From contig NZ_JAERMS010000001.1 in the NCBI RefSeq assembly GCF_017426725.1, positions 124,001 to 188,000 on the forward strand: a stretch of DNA of 64,000 nucleotides, read 5' to 3'. Position 1 is the stretch's first letter. Every line of letters starts with the position of its first letter. The notes under the pieces are model-generated. The model made no database searches, had not been told where the DNA came from, and saw only the letters and a list, made by a program, of their open reading frames with translations. Origin of the DNA: Prevotella illustrans (GTDB lineage: Bacteria > Bacteroidota > Bacteroidia > Bacteroidales > Bacteroidaceae). The position numbers and the translations under genes are program-made. Of the stretch, positions 1 through 8,278 are shown one piece after another.

Positions 1-40
1 ACAAATTGGTTCAATTACATAAGTATTAAAGGTTTTTGGC

Positions 41-132
41 GATCGTTCAGAGATAGTAATAATGATCGTTCTGAGGTAGTAATAACGACCGATCAGAGAT
101 AATACAGACAACCGTCCAGAGATAGTAATAAC
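41..132. repeat. Four tandem 23-bp repeats upstream of the RND operon
   Basis: Four consecutive imperfect copies with an exact 23-bp period lie at 41-63, 64-86, 87-109 and 110-132. The shared core is AGAGATAGTAATAA, preceded by a GATCGTTC-like stretch; the third copy is the most diverged. The last copy ends 18 bp before the ATG of the RND transporter. The position suggests stacked operator sites or a repeat-number switch of the promoter region, but no regulator gene is adjacent, so function is inference. Confidence 0.8.
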
Positions 133-150
133 AACAAAGATAAAACAACA

Positions 151-2568
151 ATGAAAATCGTAAAAATCAACAGTAAGTTCAAGCAGTTGGCAGACTGGAT
201 ACTCTGCCACCGTCTTGTGGTCGGTGCGTTGTTCGCAGTCATCGTCGCCTTCTCGTTTGTGGGAGCGAAGCGCATCGTGATGAAAACTTCGTTCGACGAC
301 TATTTCGTGAGCGACGACCCGATGCTGCTCAAGACCAATGAATTCAAGTCTATCTTCGGCAACGACTACTATGTGGCGGTGCTGGTGAAAAACAAGGACA
401 TCTTCTCCCAACGCAGCCTGACGCTCATTCGCGAACTGAGCAACGAACTGAAAGACAGCCTGTCGTATGCCGACAAGGTAACGTCGCTTACCGATATTGA
501 GTTTGCCGTAGGTACGGAGGAGGGTATGACCATCGAGCAGATTGTCCCCGACGAAATACCGTCTGATGCCGCTTCACTGAATGCAATCCGGCAGAAAGCA
601 TACAGCAAACCGTATTTGGCAAAGAAGATGGTGTCAAACGACGGTACGATGACGTGGATTATGGTGAAACTGCGTCCGTTCCCCGAAGACAGCGTGTGGA
701 AAAAGACGAGCGACATTGCGCCCGATATGATTACGGGCAAAGAAGCGGGACACATCATCGGCAAGGCGAAATACGCCGAACTGTCGCCCAACGCCGCGGG
801 AATGCCCTATCTGGGCTACGAGAAATTCGTTTATCTCAAAAGCGAACTGGGGCGGCTGTTCCTCTTTGCCTTCATCATCTCCATCGTTGTGATGCTCATC
901 GTAACCCGTTCGCTGCGCGGCGTTGTTGCACCACTGCTCACGTCCGTGTTCGGACTGCTCATCAGTTTCGGCATCATCGGCTGGACGGGCATCTACATCG
1001 ACATGACCACGACAATGATTGCCGTGATACTGACTTTTGCCTGCTCCATCGCCTACAACATTCACCTGTACAATTTCTTCAAAACGCAGTTCGTAGAAAC
1101 AGGCAAGCGCAGGGAATCAATCAAGGAAGCCGTAGGCGAAACCGGTTGGGGTGTGTTGCTGTCGGGGCTTACCACCGTGGCTGCCATGATGACGTTCCTG
1201 TCAATGAAGATAGTACCGATGCGAGCCATCGGCATCAACACCTCGCTCTGTCTGCTTACCGTGCTGCTCACCTGCCTGCTGCTCACCCCCATTCTGTTGT
1301 CGTTCGGCAAGGACCGCAAGCCTGCCGCCGATATGTCGAAGAGTTTTGAAGGATATATCGGCAAACGATTCGAACTGTTCGGCAGTTTCGTGATGCGCAA
1401 CCATCGTTCTATTGTCGTTTCGTCGGTTGTGCTGACCATCTTCTGCGGTATCGGACTCTTCTTCATCGAGCCTGCGTTCGACATCGAAAAGACGATGGGG
1501 CGGAAGATTCCCTACGTAAAGAAATTCCTCGACCTCTGCGAAACCGATCTCGGTTCGATTTATTCCTACGATCTTATGATTACCTTGCCGCACGACAACG
1601 ACGCCAAGAAGCCGGAGAATTTGCAGAAACTAGACCGATTGGCGGAGATTGCGGGTGGCTACAAGCTGACGAAACGCCACAATTCCATCACCGACATCGT
1701 GAAGGATATGAACTGTACGCTCAACGGCAACAAGCAGCAGTTCTATCGTATTCCCGATAATGCCGATATGGTGGCGCAGTTGCTGTTGCTCTATGAGAAT
1801 GCGGGCGGTACGGAGTCGGAATACTGGATGGATTACGACTACAAGCGGCTGCGGTTGCAATTGGAGATGAAAGACTACAACTCCAATGAGGCGGAAAAGG
1901 AAATGAACGACTTGCAGGCGGAGGCGCGCAAGCTCTTTCCCGGCGCACACGTCTCGGTGGTAGGTAGTATACCGCAATTCACCGTGATGCAGCAGTATGT
2001 GGAGCGTGGGCAGATGTGGTCGATGCTGTTGTCGGTCTTGGTCATAGGCGTTATCCTCGTGCTTGTCTTCGGCAACTGGAAAGTGGGGCTTGTAGGGATG
2101 ATTCCGAATATTGCCCCTGCCATCATCGTGGGCGGTATGATGGGGTGGTTGGGCTATCCGCTCGATATGATGACAGCCTCGCTCATTCCGATGGTCTTGG
2201 GTATTGCCGTCGATGACACCATCCACTTCATCAACCACAGCCATGTGGCATACGACAGGTGTGGCAATTATGCAGAAGCCATCAACCAAACCTTCCGCAC
2301 CGAAGGACTCGCTATCGTCATGTCCACAGTCGTCATCTCGGCTACGTTTACAGGCTTCGTCTTCTCCGACGGCACACAGATGCGCAATTGGGGCATTCTG
2401 GCTGTGGCCGGTATGATGTCGGCGCTGCTGGCAGACCTCTTCCTCACGCCCATTCTTTTCAAGTATCTCCGTGTGTTCGGGAATGATAAGCGGACTTCCT
2501 CGGAAGCGGTAAATGAACTTCCCAAGGAACGACAAACGAACTTCCTTAGTAACAACAAAACACCATAA
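151..2568 (+). CDS. RND/MMPL-family inner-membrane transporter
   Basis: An 805-residue polytopic protein of the RND superfamily (MMPL or sterol-sensing-domain type), thought to export lipids or hydrophobic molecules using the proton gradient. It has the family's duplicated layout: a first membrane segment near residues 22-40, a periplasmic loop, a block of membrane helices at about 235-390, a second half starting near 424, another loop, and a final helix block from about 621 to 790. The second half carries the acidic GIAVDDTIHF motif in a membrane helix, as RND proton-relay helices do. It heads an operon with a LolA-like protein 11 bp downstream and an outer-membrane barrel, a trio that would span the envelope. 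Start is the first ATG after the 23-bp repeats. The substrate cannot be read from the sequence. Confidence 0.85.
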   Translation: MKIVKINSKFKQLADWILCHRLVVGALFAVIVAFSFVGAKRIVMKTSFDDYFVSDDPMLLKTNEFKSIFGNDYYVAVLVKNKDIFSQRSLTLIRELSNELKDSLSYADKVTSLTDIEFAVGTEEGMTIEQIVPDEIPSDAASLNAIRQKAYSKPYLAKKMVSNDGTMTWIMVKLRPFPEDSVWKKTSDIAPDMITGKEAGHIIGKAKYAELSPNAAGMPYLGYEKFVYLKSELGRLFLFAFIISIVVMLIVTRSLRGVVAPLLTSVFGLLISFGIIGWTGIYIDMTTTMIAVILTFACSIAYNIHLYNFFKTQFVETGKRRESIKEAVGETGWGVLLSGLTTVAAMMTFLSMKIVPMRAIGINTSLCLLTVLLTCLLLTPILLSFGKDRKPAADMSKSFEGYIGKRFELFGSFVMRNHRSIVVSSVVLTIFCGIGLFFIEPAFDIEKTMGRKIPYVKKFLDLCETDLGSIYSYDLMITLPHDNDAKKPENLQKLDRLAEIAGGYKLTKRHNSITDIVKDMNCTLNGNKQQFYRIPDNADMVAQLLLLYENAGGTESEYWMDYDYKRLRLQLEMKDYNSNEAEKEMNDLQAEARKLFPGAHVSVVGSIPQFTVMQQYVERGQMWSMLLSVLVIGVILVLVFGNWKVGLVGMIPNIAPAIIVGGMMGWLGYPLDMMTASLIPMVLGIAVDDTIHFINHSHVAYDRCGNYAEAINQTFRTEGLAIVMSTVVISATFTGFVFSDGTQMRNWGILAVAGMMSALLADLFLTPILFKYLRVFGNDKRTSSEAVNELPKERQTNFLSNNKTP

Positions 2569-2579
2569 AATATAACGAT

Positions 2580-3359
2580 ATGAAAACAAAACATTTCACA
2601 TTGCTGCTCATCTCCATACTGGCGGTGTGCGGCGCGCAGGCAGCAGGGCTGTCGGGCAGAGACATCATGCAGAAAGTAAGAAACCGCGCAGACGGCGACA
2701 CACGTTATGCTACCATCGAAATGACGCTCATCCAGAAGAGCGGCCATAAGCGTGTGAGGAAACTCGAATCGTGGGCAATGGACATAGGCAATGATACGAA
2801 GAAAATCATGTTCTTCACCTATCCCGGCGACGTGAAGGGTACGGGATTCCTCACTTGGGACTACGACAATACCGCCAAGGTGGACGACAAGTGGCTCTAC
2901 CTTCCGGCAATGAAAAAGACGAGGCGCATCAGCGGGAAGTCGTCGAAAACCGATTATTTCATGGGCAGCGACTTTACCTACAACGATATGAGCGCCCGCA
3001 GCGTGGACGAAGAGAAGCATACGCTTCTGCGCGAAGAAATGTTGGGCGGTCAAAAATGTTGGGTGGTAGAGTCGGTACCCAACGACAAGGATGAGATTTA
3101 CACACGCCGCGTCACCTGGGTTCGGCAGGACTGCCTGATGGCGGTAAAGGCGGAATACTACGATAAGCTGAACAAGCTGCACCGTAGGCTCACGATTTCC
3201 AACATAAATAAAGTGCAGGGCTTCTGGACGATGCACCTTATGCAGATGGAGAATGTACAGACGGGACACAAAACCATTATCCGTATGGACAATCAGAAGT
3301 TCGACATAAAGCTATCGCCTAATCTTTTCACTGTTTCCCAACTGGAGAAAGGACTCTGA
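2580..3359 (+). CDS. LolA-like outer-membrane lipoprotein-sorting protein
   Basis: A 259-residue periplasmic protein with a signal peptide at about 1-22 (hydrophobic core followed by AQAAG). The rest looks like the LolA-like fold used to carry lipids or lipoproteins across the periplasm: DIMQKVRNRADGDTRY near the N terminus, strands with GTGFLTWDY and DKWLYLPAMKK, then DYFMGSDFTYNDM. Such proteins are commonly encoded beside MMPL/RND transporters, as here. It is therefore likely a periplasmic shuttle for whatever the RND protein releases. Stop and next start are separated by one base, so the genes are probably translationally coupled. Confidence 0.82.
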   Translation: MKTKHFTLLLISILAVCGAQAAGLSGRDIMQKVRNRADGDTRYATIEMTLIQKSGHKRVRKLESWAMDIGNDTKKIMFFTYPGDVKGTGFLTWDYDNTAKVDDKWLYLPAMKKTRRISGKSSKTDYFMGSDFTYNDMSARSVDEEKHTLLREEMLGGQKCWVVESVPNDKDEIYTRRVTWVRQDCLMAVKAEYYDKLNKLHRRLTISNINKVQGFWTMHLMQMENVQTGHKTIIRMDNQKFDIKLSPNLFTVSQLEKGL

Positions 3360-3360
3360 T

Positions 3361-4668
3361 ATGAAACTATTTATGCTCTTGCTTGTGCCGATACTCTCGG
3401 TGCAGGCAGCGGCCCAAATCGATAATACATTGCCGGCCGATAGCGACACCATCGGTTCGGAATGCACTCCACAGGAAACGGTCGAAGCATCGGACGATAA
3501 TGCCTTGCAGGTGCAGGTGAAAGGTTTTCTTGACACCTATCATGCCGTCAGAACGGAGGGACGTGCCGACTGGATGGCTTCGCGGACTCGGGCGCGGGGA
3601 GAACTCAAACTCGAGAAAGGGGCGGCTTCGCTCTTCCTATCTCTGAACGCCACCTACAACGGAATATTGAAAGAACGCACAGGACTGGAATTGCGCGAGG
3701 CTTATCTCTCTTATGCAAAGGGCAACTTCGACCTGCGCGTGGGGCGGCAGATTGTCGTATGGGGCGTGGCGGATGCACTGCGCGTTACCGATTGCGTGTC
3801 GCCGTTTGACTATACAGAGTTTCTCGCACAAGACTACGACGACATTCGCATGCCCGTCAACGGGCTGCGTGCAAAATACACAAGAGGTTCGGTCACCCTT
3901 GAAGCCGTGTGCAATCCTGTGGCAGACTTCTTCGTGTTGCCGACAGACGAGCACAATCCGTGGGCGATACGCCTGCCGTCTGCACCACAGCCTTACACCA
4001 CCGACTTGGAAAGCGGCAAGCCGGAGAAGAAAATCAAGAATATGGAGTTTGGCGGACGGGCAAGCGTCAATCTCAGCGGAATAGACTTCTCCGTGAGTGC
4101 CTTGCGGACGTGGAACAAGCAACCCGCCCTTTGCCCTGCCCTGTCGGGCGATGGAAGGACGCTCCACATCAACGGACAGTACCGCCGTATGACGATGTTG
4201 GGTGCCGACTGCTCATTGCCCGTCGGTCAGTTTGTCCTCCGCGCCGAAGTCGCTGAGTACATAGGCGAGGCACAAGGAAGTGGCTTGGGGCAGAATGCCG
4301 TGCGGCGCAACACCCTCAACGCCCTTGCAGGGGTAGACTGGTATCCGGGTAACGACTGGAACATCAGCGTGCAGTATTATCATAAATACACATCGGGCAA
4401 TCTCGCAGCGCTCTCCGTCTATCGCAATGCTGGGCTTGCCACAGCAAGACTCTCAAAGGAACTGCTGCACAACACGCTGAAACTCTCCACCTTTGCCTAC
4501 ATCGACGTGGCAAGCGGCGGCATCTTCAACCGCCTTTCCGCCTCCTATTCTCTCAACGACGATATAGAACTCACCGCCGGCTACGACTATTTCCATGCCA
4601 ACAAAGGCAAGTTTGCCATGTATGGTAAGAACTCCGAAGCGTGGGTGAAGATGAAGTATAGTTTCTGA
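3361..4668 (+). CDS. Outer-membrane beta-barrel protein (DUF1302/porin-like)
   Basis: A 435-residue protein with a signal peptide (about 1-19, ending AAAQ) and alternating hydrophobic and polar strands typical of a beta-barrel. It ends in an aromatic residue (MKYSF), the usual outer-membrane insertion signal. The GRQIVVWGVADALRVTD segment resembles DUF1302-type barrels found with RND/LolA-like partners. It is the third gene of the operon and gives the system an outer-membrane component. Transport substrate unknown. Confidence 0.7.
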   Translation: MKLFMLLLVPILSVQAAAQIDNTLPADSDTIGSECTPQETVEASDDNALQVQVKGFLDTYHAVRTEGRADWMASRTRARGELKLEKGAASLFLSLNATYNGILKERTGLELREAYLSYAKGNFDLRVGRQIVVWGVADALRVTDCVSPFDYTEFLAQDYDDIRMPVNGLRAKYTRGSVTLEAVCNPVADFFVLPTDEHNPWAIRLPSAPQPYTTDLESGKPEKKIKNMEFGGRASVNLSGIDFSVSALRTWNKQPALCPALSGDGRTLHINGQYRRMTMLGADCSLPVGQFVLRAEVAEYIGEAQGSGLGQNAVRRNTLNALAGVDWYPGNDWNISVQYYHKYTSGNLAALSVYRNAGLATARLSKELLHNTLKLSTFAYIDVASGGIFNRLSASYSLNDDIELTAGYDYFHANKGKFAMYGKNSEAWVKMKYSF

Positions 4669-4731
4669 TTCCATTTTAATACATGAAATGATTATACTCA
4701 AAATAATAATAACTTGTGAAAGTGAGTAAAG

Positions 4732-4798
4732 AAGAAAAATAGAATGTAGTCATAGGGTAGTAATGCTTGTCTTTCTCTAACTACATTCTAATTTTCTT
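4732..4798. terminator. Long inverted repeat between convergent transcription units
   Basis: Arms at 4732-4750 and 4780-4798 match at 18 of 19 positions (core AGAATGTAGT / ACTACATTCT) around a 29-nt loop. It lies after the plus-strand RND operon and before the end of the minus-strand recombinase operon, so it could terminate both. T-rich sequence follows the right arm. It could also mark one end of the mobile block. Confidence 0.55.
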
Positions 4799-4864
4799 TC
4801 TATCACAATTTTATATCTTTTGTAGTTATGTCGTAGATTGATATCGATGAAAAAGAAAAGTGTA

Positions 4865-5269
4865 TCAATTGATACTGCCATTGCAGTTTAGGTATATCTG
4901 CTCCCTCACAGGTACAGGGCGTTGCAGTTCTCGACAGATGTATTTCCTGAACAAGTGTACTTCCGTGCTGTCCAATTGATAAGATAAAGCGATGATGATT
5001 GAAAGCGGATAAAGTGGGGCATAACCTTTTAACAGCCCATTTACGAATACTTCCAACTCCCCTGTATCCCTTTCATCGGGACGTAGGGAAGATACTTTTA
5101 GTAGTTGCTGCAGACGATAGTTGAGTTTCTTCCATGTTACACCGAAGAAGTCAACGAGCTCACTCTCGGTCATGGCTATATCACCTTTGCCTTTGCGAAT
5201 GATTTGCATCTTGTCGCCCCACTCGAAATAGCTGCGCTCTCTTTTTGTTTGATGGTGATTGACATTCAT
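4865..5269 (-). CDS. RhuM-like hypothetical protein of the integrase operon
   Basis: A 134-residue protein whose ATG overlaps the TGA of the upstream integrase (ATGA), so the two are translationally coupled. The segment MTESELVDFFGVTWKKLNYR looks like a helix-turn-helix. The segment YPLSIIIALSYQLDST followed by LFRKYI recalls the core of RhuM-family proteins (YNLDVIISVGYRV...FRKWA), which are common on bacterial mobile elements and whose role is unclear. The resemblance is by eye and weak. A DNA-binding accessory role, such as regulating excision, is plausible but not shown. A 14-bp palindrome, GTATCAATTGATAC (4862-4875), overlaps its stop codon. Confidence 0.55.
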   Translation of the reverse strand: MNVNHHQTKRERSYFEWGDKMQIIRKGKGDIAMTESELVDFFGVTWKKLNYRLQQLLKVSSLRPDERDTGELEVFVNGLLKGYAPLYPLSIIIALSYQLDSTEVHLFRKYICRELQRPVPVREQIYLNCNGSIN

Positions 5270-6510
5270 ACGGCTTCCTCCCTTATTTCTTCTTTTTGAT
5301 GTTTCCTTATCAATTTGTCCATATCCTCCGAAATCTTATTGTCTGTCACCTGTGCGTAGATTTGAGTACCGGATATAGAGGCATGCCCCATCATTTTGGC
5401 AATACTCTCGATGGGTATTCCTGCACTTAAACTCATCGTGCCGAACGTGTGCCTTGCCATATGATAGGACAACCGTTCTCTGATGCCACACGCCTTGCCC
5501 ACGATGCTCAGTTTTGCATTCATCACGCTACGGCTACAGGCACAGTGAAAGATAAAGTCGTCACCTTTTTCTTTCACCGTCTGCATTTCTTTCATGCTCG
5601 GTTGTTCTTTCTTGTATTGATTGATGATGGTCTCCGCTATCGGGTGCAGGGGCACAATAAACTCCACCTTTGTCTTCTGCCTTTCTTTACGGATATATTT
5701 TTGTCCGTCGGCTGCCGTTTGAATGTGTCCAAATTGCAAATGTTCCATATCAGCAATAGCCAAGCCCGTGAAGCATGAGAAGATAAACATCCGTCTTGCT
5801 TGTTCTGCTTCCTTATCAATTACTCTCAATGCCATGAGTTTGGCAACATCGCTCTTTTGCAGAAAGCGTATCTTCTGTTCCGCTTTCTCATATTTGGCAT
5901 TCTCAAAAGGATTACAGCGAATGAGCCTTTGACTGACCGCACGATACATCAATCGACTTAGCCAGCAAAGATAGCGGTTGATGGTTGCAGCTGCCAGTCT
6001 CTGCTTTTTAAGATAAAAGCGGTATTCTTCAAACAAATCTTCCGTAATGACAGTAATGGGTATATCCTCGTTTCCTCTGTCCTTGACAAACTCCGTGAGC
6101 ATCTTGTCAGAGTAATACAGGTTCTGATAAGTTCCCTCCGTCTTTGACTTCCCCACGCACTCTTTGACGGATTGCAGTTCTGCCTTGCTCATGGCAAGAA
6201 GTGTTGTCGGCATGGTGGCTATCCCCTGCAAACGGTTCTTGAGCAGTTCCACGCTTACCACTCCGTCCTTTATCAATATCTCCTGATAGGTCTTTTCTAC
6301 AAGTTCTTTGAACTCGTCGATTCTTTGATTGGTTTTCTTGTCGGTTGTCAGTCCTTTCCTGCTGTTCCACTCGGAGGATTTGCATTCCTCGCCTGTGGTA
6401 ATGGCGGTACTCTTTCCGTCTATGGTGATACGGCAGAGAATGGTGGTCTTGCCGTCTGCCTTTGTTTTCTGTCTGTTGATATAGAATAGTGTCTTGAATG
6501 TACTTCTCAT
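5266..6510 (-). CDS. Tyrosine-type site-specific recombinase 1
   Basis: A 414-residue integrase of the Bacteroidetes phage/conjugative-transposon type. The N-terminal arm-binding domain begins RSTFKTLFYINRQKTKADG, followed by a SAM-like core-binding domain (about 120-215) and the catalytic domain. The box-II signature is present as YHMARHTFG with Arg353, and the nucleophile is Tyr385 (TQIYAQV). The first catalytic arginine is replaced by alanine (CFTGLAIAD), a change also seen in IntDOT-like enzymes, where this position is not arginine. It lies downstream of a second integrase after a 56-bp gap and overlaps the RhuM-like gene. Confidence 0.9.
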   Translation of the reverse strand: MRSTFKTLFYINRQKTKADGKTTILCRITIDGKSTAITTGEECKSSEWNSRKGLTTDKKTNQRIDEFKELVEKTYQEILIKDGVVSVELLKNRLQGIATMPTTLLAMSKAELQSVKECVGKSKTEGTYQNLYYSDKMLTEFVKDRGNEDIPITVITEDLFEEYRFYLKKQRLAAATINRYLCWLSRLMYRAVSQRLIRCNPFENAKYEKAEQKIRFLQKSDVAKLMALRVIDKEAEQARRMFIFSCFTGLAIADMEHLQFGHIQTAADGQKYIRKERQKTKVEFIVPLHPIAETIINQYKKEQPSMKEMQTVKEKGDDFIFHCACSRSVMNAKLSIVGKACGIRERLSYHMARHTFGTMSLSAGIPIESIAKMMGHASISGTQIYAQVTDNKISEDMDKLIRKHQKEEIREEAV

Positions 6511-6566
6511 TGTCTTGTTGTTTTAATGTTTGGAATGAATGCATAAGAATATACAAAGTATAAAGA

Positions 6567-7796
6567 TTAGATAGCCAACTGCATATCTTCGGTGAAAGAG
6601 AGGAAACGGTTAAACTCTTCAAAGAGTTTCTGTGGTGTTACCTTTGCATAACGTTCGGTCATACTTACGTTCGTATGTCCGAGCATCTTGCTCACCGTTT
6701 CAATAGGAACGCCCTGCTCCAATGTGATAAGCGTGGCAAAGGTATGCCTTGCAGTGTGCGAGGTAAAGGGAAAAGAAATACCTGCCCGTAGTCGTAAGGC
6801 TTTAAGACAGGACTGATAAGTGGGATATTTGATGAAAGGCAGCAGTGCTTCCCTTTCATCGCTGTGCATTTTCTCTATTAACCGAACAGCTTCCGGCAAT
6901 AACTTGATACGACAAAGCACGCCCGTCTTCTGTCGGTTGAACTTTAACCAAAGGCTACCATTATCATCACGAACAAGATGCTTCTTGCTTAGCTCCATCA
7001 AATCACAATAGGCTGCACCGGTATAACAGGCGAAGAGAAACACATCACGAGCGGTTTCCATTTCTTTTTCCAATTCATCAAAGCGGAGTGCTTTGAGTTT
7101 GTCCAATGCTTCCTTGTCGAGTGCCTTGGGTACTTTCTTGTCTCCCCGTTCTATATGTACTTTATCAAACAGAAGCGTATCAGCCAACCCCTCACGATAA
7201 GCCAACCTGCAGACGGTCTTCAAATCTGCTGCAACTCTGAAAAATGTGCTTTGCTGATGACCGAGTTCGCCAAGACAAAATGCTTGTAATTCGTAGATAA
7301 AGTTTTCTGTCAACAGTGAGAAAGCCAAGTCCGAAACATGGTATTTCTTCTGAATAAACTCCTGCAACCGTTTCCGAGTGGAATGATAGGCGGACATAGA
7401 CTCTTCCTTGATGTCTACACCGATATGGCTTTCTTTTTCCTTGATGAGCATATCCAATCTCTCGATGAGCATACATCGTGCCTGCACACAGCCTTGAAAC
7501 TGTTCCTTTACATCAGTTGCATCAAATGGCTGTCCTTTGGCAATTAGCGACTGATAGGTAGATTGAATGGAAAGCAACAAGTTCTCCAACCTTCCGTTAA
7601 TCTCCACCGCCTCACGGCTCTTGCCGTCCATCCTGCTCTCACGTGAATTCCACAAGTCGGGGTTGCAGGAAAGTTTACAACTGAACTGTGCAATACTCCT
7701 TCCAAGTGTTATCCGTCCCATAATCGGGGCTTTCCCCAACTTGTCCAAACCGCTCTTTTTAAGGTAGAGCAACACCTTCATTTTCTCTGTTTTCAT
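6567..7796 (-). CDS. Tyrosine-type site-specific recombinase 2
   Basis: A 409-residue integrase, clearly diverged from its neighbour but with the same three-domain plan. Box II reads SHTARHTFAT with Arg350; the nucleophile is Tyr383 in TERYAKVT. As in recombinase 1, alanine (CYTGAAYCD) occupies the position of the first catalytic arginine. It is the first gene of the minus-strand operon, with a candidate promoter at 7816-7823. Paired recombinases of this kind may act as a heteromeric complex, as XerC/XerD do; this is inference. Confidence 0.9.
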   Translation of the reverse strand: MKTEKMKVLLYLKKSGLDKLGKAPIMGRITLGRSIAQFSCKLSCNPDLWNSRESRMDGKSREAVEINGRLENLLLSIQSTYQSLIAKGQPFDATDVKEQFQGCVQARCMLIERLDMLIKEKESHIGVDIKEESMSAYHSTRKRLQEFIQKKYHVSDLAFSLLTENFIYELQAFCLGELGHQQSTFFRVAADLKTVCRLAYREGLADTLLFDKVHIERGDKKVPKALDKEALDKLKALRFDELEKEMETARDVFLFACYTGAAYCDLMELSKKHLVRDDNGSLWLKFNRQKTGVLCRIKLLPEAVRLIEKMHSDEREALLPFIKYPTYQSCLKALRLRAGISFPFTSHTARHTFATLITLEQGVPIETVSKMLGHTNVSMTERYAKVTPQKLFEEFNRFLSFTEDMQLAI

Positions 7797-7815
7797 ATGC
7801 TTTAATATTTGTGGG

Positions 7816-7846
7816 CAAAATTACCCGAATTAAAGCGTTCCTCACA
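7816..7846 (-). promoter_or_regulatory. Candidate Bacteroidetes promoter for the recombinase operon
   Basis: Read on the minus strand, TAATTTTG (7816-7823) fits the -7 consensus TAnnTTTG, and 19 bp upstream is TGTG (7843-7846), a 3/4 match to the -33 TTTG. It would give a very short leader before the ATG at 7796. Confidence 0.45.
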
Positions 7847-7894
7847 TACGCAGAAAACTGCCGACCAAAGCAACAGCCACACGAGCGAAAATAA

Positions 7895-7959
7895 TTCAGT
7901 TACCGAATACTGCACCATCGTTACCTACATCAAAACAAGGTAACACTCTGGTAACTGAA
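7895..7959. promoter_or_regulatory. Nested inverted repeats of GTTACC/GGTAAC
   Basis: The outer arms TTCAGTTACC (7895-7904) and GGTAACTGAA (7950-7959) are a perfect 10-bp inverted repeat. Inside them, GTTACCT (7920-7926) and AGGTAAC (7938-7944) form a second, 7-bp pair. So four copies of the same GTTACC half-site occur in 65 bp, symmetric about one centre, just upstream of the recombinase operon. This fits a recombinase or excisionase binding site, or an operator. The rest of the gap 7797-8278 holds no gene. Confidence 0.65.
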
Positions 7960-8093
7960 CTTCTGCCTAAATCTGCATGTTTCTGCCCTTTACAAATAGA
8001 GCAGTATTATGCCAATTCGTGTATTTCCTCCTCATTATCAGTTAGTTTACATCAACTTCGATATTTCTTCATTTTCATTGATTAGTTACGTCG

Positions 8094-8159
8094 TGAAAGC
8101 TATGCTTTTACACGCTCAAAGCAGTCCTTTTACACGATAAAAGGGCTGCTTTTGTTTTT
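8094..8159. repeat. 22-bp periodic array A (3 units)
   Basis: Three contiguous units start at 8094, 8116 and 8138. Each follows the degenerate pattern TAAAAGSNNNGCTTTTA plus five bases, with a quasi-palindromic core. The array lies in the 482-bp gap between the divergent recombinase operon and fecR, directly next to the putative right end of the mobile block. Unlike arrays B to E, no clear GTTGATnATCA flank is seen. Confidence 0.85.
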
Positions 8160-8278
8160 CGAGCGATGAAGCGACATATTTTATCTCCGATTTAATAAAA
8201 GTTAAAAGAGAACATTTCTTTCCATGATGTGTCTACAAACGGGCAGTTGCGTTGTCCTTTGACAAACGACAGCCCACA

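Larger units (their letters stand above)
4823..8094. mobile_element. Candidate minimal integrative element with two tyrosine recombinases
   Basis: This AT-richer block holds only recombinase-associated genes, all on the minus strand (two integrases and a RhuM-like gene). It interrupts otherwise ordinary chromosomal gene order between an envelope operon and PUL1. The borders given are a guess based on a near-identical 12-mer, TAGTTAYGTCGT, at 4823-4834 and 8083-8094 in direct orientation. No conjugation, mobilisation or cargo genes are present, so it may be a remnant. True ends need comparison with an empty site. Confidence 0.4.

Noticed and set aside
1630..2589. 319-residue minus-strand frame inside the RND gene
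   Set aside because: Shadow of membrane-protein codons, His-rich, no start context, overlaps a clear RND transporter.
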